From: Hybos culiciformis | Lineage: Eukaryota; Arthropoda; Insecta; Diptera; Hybotidae | Length of the DNA: 64,000 bases | Direction: 5' to 3' | Assembly: GCA_964007475.1 (NCBI GenBank) | Contig: OZ023273.1 | Location: 59,787,834 to 59,851,833, forward strand | Shown here: piece by piece, positions 1-8,307 of the stretch | Layout: every line of letters begins with the position of its first letter | Numbering within the stretch: position 1 is the first letter of the stretch | Position numbers and translations under genes: made by a program | Notes under the pieces: model-generated | What the model was told of the DNA's origin: nothing | The model's input: only the letters and a program-made list of their open reading frames with translations | Database searches by the model: none

Positions 1-471
1 TATTCTAGCTAGATTTTGGATAAAACGTTTGTTCGCGCATTGCGACAATTAATAAAAATATGTACAGAACAATTTTGAACAAACCAAAAACTGTAATGAA
101 TATTTTAAACAAAATTAGCGTTACCAACTAATATTTTTGTCCCTGTCCTTTTTTAATGCCTAAAGAACGTATCTAGTTTTACTTTTTTCCGAAACAAATA
201 GTTTTGTAACACATTCTTTGTAGTTTTTGGCAAAATCCAAATTATAAATTACAATTTATTATAGAATTTCAGGTCAAATAAAAGTTTCTACTTTAAGTTA
301 AAAAAATTTTGTTTTCCGCTGTTTCTCGACGCCTCTGCTGACATTAAAATATGCATATGAAATATGTACCTATAATGAACTGAAATAATATTGAAAGTCT
401 TAAGGTTCATGATTATTATTATTATTTTTGTAATTTATAAATTCTTACAAAACATAAATTTTAATTATGTT

Positions 472-973
472 TTATTTAACATTATTATTTACATTAATTT
501 TTACTATCTTTGCATCACCTTCGAATACAACATTTTCATTTTGTTTGCATTCGTATGAAATTTTCATTATTTTCCTATTTTCTAATAATTTAATAACAAT
601 TTCAATATCATCATTCACTCTACACTTGTAAGGAAATTTAAAATTTTGTGAAACTACGATGGAGCCAGGTCCCGGAAATTTAGATCCTATAACACCAGCA
701 ACTAAGGCATTCAAAAATGCTCCATGAACGAATCGTTCTTCTTCTGAAATATTTGATGAATGAATTGGGTTACCTAAAAAAAAAAATTATAACTAAAATA
801 GCGTTTAGAAGAGGTACAAAATTGAACTTACAATCACCGGTTAATTCACTAAATTTGTTCAAGTCTTGTTGTGACACTTTTTTTATGACCCGTATCTCAT
901 TAAGGGACCTTCTTGAGCAAATATTTCGATTGAGAAAGTTCAAAAAAAATTTAGAATTTATAGAATTTCTCAT
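472..973 (-). CDS. HTD2: Mitochondrial MaoC-type (R)-3-hydroxyacyl-thioester dehydratase, two exons
   Basis: Predicted 147-residue protein from two exons: 973-832 and 773-472. The 58-bp intron (774-831) has a GTAAGT donor and a T-tract followed by AG. Residues 1-25 are rich in R, S, N and F with no acidic residue until E26, which fits a mitochondrial presequence. Residues 41-52 read F-S-E-L-T-G-D-C-N-P-I-H, the hydratase-2 (MaoC) signature, with catalytic Asp47 and His52 present. V-H-G-A-F-L (63-68) and F-P-G-P-G-S-I follow as in the family. Known role of the family: dehydration of 3-hydroxyacyl-ACP in mitochondrial type II fatty-acid synthesis, which feeds lipoate production. Length is close to the usual ~150-170. 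The intron interrupts the Cys48 codon between the two catalytic residues, so neither exon alone shows the motif. The stop codon overlaps an AATAAA (476-471). Start chosen as the only ATG giving a presequence. The family assignment is secure; HTD2 orthology is inferred. Confidence 0.92.
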
Positions 974-2156
974 TTAAAAATAAAAATTAATTCTTTAAAA
1001 TAAATGATAATAATGACTGACTTTCACTTAATTATTGTATTTGAGCATTTGAGGTATTTGAAGTAAACAAACAAAAAAATTACAAACAAAATAATAAAAA
1101 ATGATAAACATAGAAGAATAACAATATAGAAGAAGCACAAGTTAAGAATTATCATTACTTAACTTTACATCATTTTATAAATAAAAATTCACCTAATTAT
1201 GGAGGGTTTATATTTTTCTGAGTGATACACATATGTCCGTGATTTTTCGTCCACCTGGGTAAAGAACATTTTGTAAAATGACATTCGTCCAGGCTGAAAA
1301 TTTTGGGAACAATTTATTTAGTTACCTACCAAAGAGTTCGTGCATGAAGTGCGCAAGTAAAAAAGCACCAGCTGTCCCCGATATGCATACCCACTTTTAT
1401 TTGAAAAGATAAATGTGATGGATAGAAAATGACATTTATCACGAATGAAATGTCACGGTTATTATATTTTAAATTTTTTTTTTTTTAAATTGACAAAAAA
1501 TCGGTAAAATTAAGATCTTGCGCACGAGTGAATTTAATTAAAATATATTTTCACGGTAATTTTTATTCAGATAACTAATTTTAATAAATTAATGTTTTTA
1601 ATTAGATTGTACTTACCTGTTATCTAGATGGTAATAAACTTCTTTCATTTCTCAGCATATTAAATAATTTTGACAATAAAATTGTAATATTCATATGATT
1701 AGATTTTTAGCTATAGGCCGTGTAAGGTGCTGCCTCTAGTGTAATAATTAAACAACAAATACGTTATTTACTCTTGACGTCTTTATTTAAAATGTATACA
1801 AAAATACAAAATATTTTGAATAATTTCGGTGATAAAATGTTCAGAAAAGTATAAAAGTGAAAATTAAAAATTCAAATAAAATAAATTTAGTTAAATTGGA
1901 TAAAATAGTGTTTAAAAATTGTTTATTTTTCTGTAAAAAAATAGTTTTTGTATCAAAAGAGAAGAAATTAGAAAACTTTTATAGTTGTGCCAAAAAAAAA
2001 TTTGGGAAAAAAAATATCTACTAAATCTAAGATCAGATGTTATGTTGTTTAATGATCCAATTACTATTATAAAACAGATACTTACTTCAATTCATTTTTA
2101 TTAGGGGTATACGGAACTAAATGGTTTAAGAAAAGAATTACTCTTTTGTTTTAAAT
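974..2156. other. Upstream region of the HTD2-like gene, no further gene seen
   Basis: AT-rich DNA that presumably contains the promoter and 5' UTR of the dehydratase gene. Around 1230-1400 base composition is less AT-biased, but I find no open frame with splice sites. A 9-bp inverted motif GTGCGCAAG occurs near 1348 and 1517. No TATA box or initiator could be assigned. Confidence 0.5.
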
Positions 2157-2508
2157 TATAGTCATAAGGAGTAAACACAATTGGGGCGACAACGACGGCG
2201 ACAACGACGACTACAACGACAACGACAGCGATATCACTCGAGTGAACACAATTACGGCGACGGCGACGAAATAAATATACAGGAAAAAAGTAAACAAATA
2301 GAAAAATAAATAAAAAAATATATGGTTGTCGTTGTCGCCTGGCGACAAAATAGAAAAATTTCTAATTTGTCGCCAGGCGACAATGTCGTTTGTCGCCAGT
2401 CGTCTCAATTGTGTTCATTCTCATACAAATATATGGTTTCTATTTTTTTTTGATAGTCGCTATCGCTGTCGTTGTCGCTGTCGCCCCAATTGTGTTTAGT
2501 ACTATAAT
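2157..2508. mobile_element. Fold-back element with GAC/GTC-rich arms
   Basis: The outer arms share AAACACAATTGGGGCGAC (2173-2190, and the reverse complement near 2480-2497), continued by irregular GAC/GGC triplet arrays. A second, inner pair begins GAACACAATT near 2244 and its complement near 2407, so two inverted pairs are nested. Both ends abut ATTATAGT-like flanks, but no convincing target duplication could be fixed. No coding capacity. It is probably a non-autonomous fold-back or MITE-type element; the family is unknown. Confidence 0.7.
2332..2383. repeat. Near-perfect hairpin at the centre of the fold-back element
   Basis: Arms 2332-2356 and 2359-2383 pair over 25 bp with one mismatch, leaving a 2-base loop. 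Each arm itself contains the palindrome TTGTCGCCTGGCGACAA, so the centre can form either one long hairpin or two short ones. Confidence 0.85.
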
Positions 2509-2574
2509 TATTTTTCTGTATGTTATTACAATAAAGTTTTAAAAAAGTTCTAATATTCAATGTTTTTTTATTTT

Positions 2575-3114
2575 TTAATTTGTTAACTCAAAGGAAGCCT
2601 CGACAAGATTCCTATCAGCATCATTATACGCGAAAACTGAAGAATATATCGTCGGTTTAAAAGCAGAAATCACTAAGTCAAAAAACTACTTTTAAAACTC
2701 ACTAAGTCAACTTAGGAATTTCTGATTGTATTATAATAGCACGATTGACTTAGTGCAATAAATGTCCGCCTAAAAACCTCAACAATATCAATTTACGACT
2801 TATAAGATTTTGCCCATATAAAGTTGGCATTATAATGACTTAATTTAGTACAAAAAATCAAAATCTTGGAAAATGTACTTAGTGAATTTTGCTTGTAAAC
2901 CAACGATATAATAACTGAATTGAAAAAAAAATTAAAAAAGAACTTACTTGAATTTTTACTTTGTAAGTTGGAACAGTAACATTCATTTGTAGGATAACGA
3001 CCGCATTTCATGCTGATTCTAAAAAATTAAAAAAAATAATTAAAAGCTGCAAACATTACTATTTGCAAAATAAACTGTTTTATACTTACCGTATGTTAAA
3101 TCCTTTTTTTTTTC
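2575..3114 (-). CDS. Candidate small multi-exon gene, 3' part, product not recognised
   Basis: Three short segments fit together as exons: 3114-3090 (25 nt, after TTTTTTGCAG, before GTAAGT), 3018-2948 (71 nt, after a T-rich tract and AG, before GTAAGT) and 2636-2575 (after TATTCTTCAG). Phases match across both introns, and the frame ends in TAA with an AATAAA beginning 2 nt later (2572-2567). The visible C-terminus is about 51 residues: K-K-K-G-F-N-I-R, then a Cys-containing stretch (CGRYPTNECYC), then a terminal IFAYNDADRNLVEASFELTN. No domain recognised. The first coding exon was not found; translation could instead start at the ATG in the 71-nt exon (3011), giving 41 residues. It lies on the same strand as the dehydratase gene, about 1.6 kb upstream of its start codon. 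Three consistent splice sites plus poly(A) signal argue for a real gene, but with no homology I recognise it remains a candidate. Confidence 0.42.
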
Positions 3115-5275
3115 CTGCAAAAAACTTCTTTTTTTTAAATTAATTTTTTAACATTTTATTGGTTCTCTTCAGCTTTGAAATTTTTTATCATAAATATTTA
3201 AAAATCAAACTATTTATTTTCTAACAAAAAAAAAATTGTAGAATAAATAGTCATCGAAATGATTGACAAAACTTTTGTATTTTTACATATATTTTCATAC
3301 AAATCAAATTTGTCATTCATTCAAAAACCTAAAAATTTTCTACATACATAGACCTAACACAGTCTATAATGTAGTTTACAAAAATTGTTTATCATTTCTT
3401 TTTTCTTGTTTTCGCTAATTTTCGCTTGAAAACTGTCACAATTCTTTAGATATTCACCACTAGACGGCGTGATTATTAATACAACTTTTCACCACAATAG
3501 GGACAGTTGGAGAGTTTAGAAAATAAACATTTTTTGTTTTTAAAATTTATCACAAACTCAAAATAGAAGCAAAGTAATAATATCGGTTTTATGAAAACTC
3601 AGGAATTCGTTGCATAATGAATATAGAAAACTTTTATCCACTATAAAACATTCTTGAATACTTGAATATTCGTTGACTTACAAAATCATTTGAAAATCTA
3701 AAAGTTTCGAAATTATTTTTGTTTTACATTCGGTGTTTTTCATGATGTAAAAACAAAGTACACCTAATTCATATTTTTTACTCAAGAGTTCTATTCTTTT
3801 AACGTATTTTCGCTTAAAAAATCATTCCCAATAATATGAATATCCATTACTAGAGTTGCTAATATTATTATACATATTATACATAAAGGCATAACATTTC
3901 TGATTAAGATAAATGATGATCCAATGTGTATGTAATTTAGTAGGTAGATTTGATAGTAAATAATTGTTTTTTATTTTAAAGTTTTGGATTAGTCTCCCTT
4001 CACCAACAATTCGCAACAAAATTAAAATCCTGATTGAATGTCTATAATTTTAGATTTTCGTTGGATTCTTAATATCTTAATACAATAACGTTTGGTTTAT
4101 TTTTAAAAGGATAAAACATAAAATTGTTCATTAAAATTAATTGTAGGCTCGAAATTTCTATAATTCATATTGAAATTATGAAATATTTCAGTAAATACTT
4201 GAGACTATCAAGAAAAAATGCTACATAGTGAGTTCTTTTACCTAAAATACAAGTTAATGTTCAGCAAGAAATTGATAAATTCGGCTTTTTCTTCTGAACC
4301 GTTTACCTATAACATTTAAAATAGAGCGATTGAGTAAAATGAAGAAGATATAGAATATAGATAAATGTTCCCATCGCTGTTTGTGTTTGAGCCTCAAGTG
4401 CATTTCGTAGCGAGATGAGAGAAAATTTCACAAACTGGATGCTAATTAAACGTGGCCTTTAGCATTACGTTATGATAATAATGATAAAATGCTATAATAA
4501 ATAAGATATTTATGAGTTAAATATACATAATGTAAATATAAGAATTATAAAAATTTAAACCAGATTTGTCATAAATTTTTTCATATTAATCCTCGATCAT
4601 TATTTTATTAAGCTCGAAATAAATTCATACATTTGTGTTTTAAACTGCAACGTTTTAAATATTTAAACAAAATATTTCCCTTTTCTCCTTCTTTGGTTAG
4701 TTATTTCCGTTAATAATTAATTTCATTATTATTTTATTTTTTATAAGGATTTCATTTTCATCCTCGGACACAGTTATTTTCTATAAGTACTTATATCCAA
4801 GATCCAAATTCCTAAAAATTCAATAATTAATGTATCATTAAGCACTACTGTTGGCTATTCAAAAAATAATCATGTAAAAATTTGTCTTTTGTTTTGGAGA
4901 AAAATATTAATACTTACATATATTTAAAAATGTTTTATTTACTGTCTTGAATTTGATTACGATCATCATCGCTGCTGAGATTTTTTTCATAAATGAGAAA
5001 GAATTAAATGGAAAAGTGTCTTATTATTTATAATCGATATATATGGTTTTAAGAATGTTGTGGTTTCTTAAGACTCTCACTTGATGTGTGTTGAATCGAT
5101 CGGACCGCCACGACCTTATTTTTTACATTATAATAATGTCGGATAGAATTTCTAATTTTTACCAGCTATTCTGTCCAAAAGTAAAAGCAAAGAATGTAAA
5201 AAAAATCAACAAAAGTGGAATAAATATATTGAGTTTGAGTATTGACTGACAATACATATAGATTTTCATATTTTT
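3115..5275. other. Non-coding AT-rich interval
   Basis: Apart from the CTCF-like site, I see no element with paired ends. A frame opening at ATG 5136 runs 33 codons beside a GTAAAA donor-like site at 5181, and the segment 5090-5120 is relatively GC-rich, but neither is enough to call an exon. Confidence 0.4.
3457..3469 (+). promoter_or_regulatory. CTCF-like binding site
   Basis: The sequence CCACTAGACGGCG matches the commonly quoted CTCF core (CCA-S-Y-AG-R-K-GGC-R) at 12 of 13 positions; the mismatch is the C at position 9. It lies about 340 bp upstream of the first exon of the candidate gene on the minus strand, so it could mark a promoter or insulator. The match is seen in the sequence; binding is inferred. 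Confidence 0.35.
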
Positions 5276-5428
5276 GAAGTTTATTGAAGTTTATACTTCT
5301 TTAGGCGCGGTGTATGATATAAATGAGTAATTCTGTAGGGGGTAAAAATTTTTTTACTCATTCGAATTTGAGTTAAAAAAAAAAACGACATGCTGTACCG
5401 TTTGAATACTCAAAAAAAAAGAGTCAAC

Positions 5429-5680
5429 TCAATAATCATTTGCTATTTATAAAAACAAAATAATTTGGCGCGAAAAATTTAAATTTAAATTATTTTTAAA
5501 AATCTTTCGTTTACAAATTTTTTAAAATTTAAATTTTTTTTCAAATTAGGTAGTTCAATAATCATTTGTCATTTATAAAAACAAAATAATTTGGCGCGGA
5601 AAATTTAAATTCAAATTATTTTTTAAAAATCTTTCGTTTACAAATTATTTAACAACTAAAATTTATTTTTCTAAATAGGT
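5429..5680. repeat. ~126-bp tandem duplication inside element copy 1
   Basis: Two successive units begin CAATAATCATTTG at about 5429 and 5555, and both contain ATAATTTGGCGCG and ATCTTTCGTTTACAAATT. The same pair is present in copy 2 (about 20527-20770), so the duplication predates spread of the element. Confidence 0.8.
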
Positions 5681-5926
5681 AGGTCCGGTGAAATAAAGAT
5701 TACCTGCCGAAAATTTTTTGGGCAGGGACCTACGGTTAAGTCGTGCCGGCTCAAAATATGTTAAAAAAAAATTTTTCCTCCGGTCAAATAATTAGATTAC
5801 CTGACCAAAAATTCTGGATACGGAGCTACAGTTAGAGTCTTCCCGCCTCAAAATATACCAAAATAATTTTTTTTTTTCAAAATAGGTAGCTCGGGTGAGA
5901 AATAAAGATTACCTGCCCAAAAAAAA
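5673..5926. repeat. Diverged ~100-115-bp units left of the minisatellite
   Basis: Three units share GGTGAAATAAAGATTACCTG, a run like AAAATTTTTTGGGCAGGGAC, and CGGCTCAAAATAT. Two further units follow the array (7925-8090). The 12-bp array begins and ends inside a unit, so it looks as if it expanded within this older tandem repeat. Confidence 0.75.
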
Positions 5927-7924
5927 GGAAGGAAGTGAGGGCGGCAGTAAGGGCTGAAGAGAGGGCGGCAGTAAGGGCTGAAGAGAGGTCGGAAGGGAGG
6001 GCGGAAGGGAGGGCGGAAGGGAGGGCGGAAGGGAGGGCGGAAGGGAGGGCGGAAGGGAGGGCGGAAGGGAGGGCGGAAGGGAGGGCGGAAGGGAGGGCGG
6101 AAGGGAGGGCGGAAGGGAGGGCGGAAGGGAGTGCGGAACGGAGGACAGAAGTTAGGGCAGAAGTTAGGGCGGAAGTTAGGGCGGAAGTTAGGGCGGAAGT
6201 GAGGGCGGAAGTGAGGGCAGAAGTGAGGGCGGAAGTGAGGGCGGAAGTGAGGGCGGAAGTGAGGGCGGAAGTGAGGGCGGAAGTGAGGGCGGAAGTGAGG
6301 GCGGAAGTGAGGGCGGAAGTGAGGACGGAAGTGAGGACGGAAATGAGGGCGGAAGTGAGGTTGGAAGTGAGGTTGGAAGTGAGGGCGGAAGTGAGGGCGG
6401 AAGTGAGGGCGGAAGTGAGTGCGGAAGTGAGGGCGGAAGTGAGGGCGGAAGTGAGGGCGGAAGTGAGGGCGGAAGTGAGGGCGGAAGTGAGGGCGGAAGT
6501 GAGGGCGGAAGTGAGGGCGGAAGTGAGGGCGGAAGTGAGGGCGGAAGTGAGGGCGGAAGTGAGGGCGGAAGTGAGGGCGGAAGTGAGGGCGGAAGTGAGG
6601 GCGGAAGTGAGGGCGGAAGTGAGGGCGGAAGTGAGGGCGGAAGTGAGAGAGTAAGTGAGGGCGGAAGCGAGGGTGGTAGTGAGGGCGGAAATCAGGGTGT
6701 AAATCAGGACGGAAGTGAGGGCGGAAGAGAGGTTGGTAGTTAGGGCAGAAGTGAGGACGGAAGTGAGGGCGGAAGTGAGGTTGGAAGTGAGGGCGGAAGT
6801 GAGGGCGGAAGTGAGGGCGGAAGTGAGGGCGGAAGTGAGTGCGGAAGTGAGGGCGGAAGTGAGTGCGGAAGTGAGGGCGGAAGTGAAAGTGGAAGTGAGG
6901 GTGGAAGTGAGGGCAGAAGTGAGGGCGGAAGTGAGGGCGGAAGTGAGGGCGGAATTAAGGCGGAAGTGCGGGTGGAAGTGAGGGCGGAAGTGAGAGCGTA
7001 AGTGAGGGCGGAAGTGAGAGCGGAAGTGAGGGCGGAAATCAGGGTGGAAATCAGGACGGAAGTGAGGGCGGAAGAGAGGTTGGTAGTTAGGGCAGAAGTG
7101 AGGACGGAAGTGAGGGCGGAAGTGTGGTTGGAAGTGAGGGCGGAAGTGAGGGCGGAAGTGAGGGCGGAAGTGAGTGCGGAAGTGAGGGCGGAAGTGAGAG
7201 TGGAAGTGAGGGCGGATGTGAGGGCGGAAGTGAGGGCGGGATTGAGGGCGGAAGTGAGAGTGGAAGTGAGGGCGGAAGTGAGGGCAGAAGTGAGGGCGGA
7301 AGTGAGGGCGGAATTAAGGCGGAAGTGAGGGTGGAAGTGAGGGCGGAAGTGAGGGCGGAAGTGAGGGCGGAAGTGAGGGCGGAAGTGAGGGCGGAAGTGA
7401 GGGCGGAAGTGAGGGCGGAAGTGAGGGCGGAAGTGAGGGCGGAAGTGAGGGCGGAAGTGAGGACGGAAGTGAGGGCGGAAGTGAGGGCGGAAGTGAGGGC
7501 GGAAGTGAGGGCGGAAGTGAGGGCGGAAGTGAGGGCGGAAGTGAGTGCGGAAGTGAGGGCGGAAGCGAGGGTGGTAGTGAGGCCGGAAGTGAGGGCGGAA
7601 GTGAGGGCGGAAGTGAGGGCGGAAGTGAGGGCGGAAGTGAGGGCGGAAGTGAGGGCGGAAGTGAGGGCGGAAGTGAGGGCGGAAGTGAGGGCGGAAGTGA
7701 GGGCGGAAGTGAGGGCGGAAGTGAGGGCGGAAGTGAGGGCGGAAGTGAGAGCGGAAGTGATGGCGGAAGTGAGGCCGGAAGTGAGGGCGGTAGTGAGGGC
7801 GGTAGTGAGGGAGGAAGTGAGGGCGGAAGTGAGGGCGGAAGTGAGGGCGGAAGTTAGGGCAGAAGTGAGGGCGGAAGTGAGGGCGGAAGTGAGGGCGGAA
7901 GTGAGGGCGGAAGTGAGGGTGGAA
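5927..7924. repeat. 12-bp minisatellite, consensus GGAAGTGAGGGC
   Basis: About 2 kb of head-to-tail 12-bp units. The first ~130 bp of regular array (about 5998-6130) use the variant GGAAGGGAGGGC; the rest is mostly GGAAGTGAGGGC with scattered substitutions. Because 12 is a multiple of three and the unit has no stop in this frame, the array is open over hundreds of codons and would read as a V-R-A-E repeat. This is a by-product of the repeat: no upstream coding sequence or splice context supports translation. The plus strand is about five-sixths purine and far richer in G and C than its surroundings. Confidence 0.95.
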
Positions 7925-8093
7925 TTACCTGACCAAAAATTTTGGAGAGGGAGCTATGGTTAGGGTCTTCCCTGCTTAAAATATGCAAAAAAAAAAGTTT
8001 TTTAAATAGGTAGCGCCGGTGAAATAAAGATTACCTGCCCAAAAGTTTTGGGTAGCTAGCTACTTTTAGAGTCGTCCTGGCTCAAAATATAAA

Positions 8094-8307
8094 AAAAAAC
8101 ACACGAAGCAGTCATAGGAACTGCCGAAAGAAGTTTATACTTAAAGCTATAAATGATGGGCTGCTCAGTACAAAATGTAAATTAAAATAAAAATCAGTCC
8201 AGCACTCCAAAAGCAGTCCATTATTTGTAGTCATTGTTATTTCATAGTTTAAAGCTTTAAGTATAAACTTCTTTCGGCAGTTCCTATGACTGCTTCGTGT
8301 GTTTTTT
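8094..8307. repeat. Perfect 55-bp inverted repeat at the right end of copy 1
   Basis: Arms 8094-8148 and 8253-8307 are exact reverse complements over 55 bp around a 104-bp loop. The arms contain CGAAGCAGTCATAGGAACTG and GAAGTTTATACTT. The loop is inverted relative to the loop in copy 2. Confidence 0.93.

Larger units (their letters stand above)
5276..8298. mobile_element. Minisatellite-bearing transposable element, copy 1
   Basis: The left end reads TTGAAGTTTATACTTCTTT then AGGCGCGGTG; the right end finishes in a long inverted repeat ending CTATGACTGCTTCGT. The order of parts is a left end, a ~126-bp duplicated segment, several ~100-115-bp units beginning AATAGGTAG-C-TCCGGTG, a 12-bp array, two more units, and the terminal inverted repeat. 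The same order recurs at 20381-21838, which defines the element. GAAGTTTATACTT occurs at both ends. No transposase frame is present, so it is non-autonomous. The layout (subterminal inverted motifs, internal tandem array, terminal hairpin) recalls Helentron-derived elements, but I could not confirm that class. The left edge is blurred by an extra 10-bp repeat of TTGAAGTTTA. Confidence 0.88.

Noticed and set aside
717..977. 86-codon plus-strand frame opposite the dehydratase gene
   Set aside because: It is the antisense shadow of exon 1, the intron and part of exon 2 of the confident minus-strand gene.
1726..1738. Second CTCF-like sequence (CACTAGAGGCAGC on the minus strand)
   Set aside because: One G is missing from the GGC core spacing, so it does not align with the motif.
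5136..5234. 33-codon plus-strand frame starting MSDRISNFYQLFCPK with GTAAAA at 5181
   Set aside because: Short, no upstream support, and the donor is weak; composition turns K/N-rich after the possible donor.
5935..7963. Long plus-strand open frames (5935-6654, 6715-6981, 7002-7328, 7124-7963) encoding V-R-A-E or S-E-G-G repeats
   Set aside because: They are readings of the 12-bp minisatellite, which stays open in frame because its period is divisible by three. No unique sequence, promoter or splice context belongs to them. The frame at 21179-21523 is rejected for the same reason.
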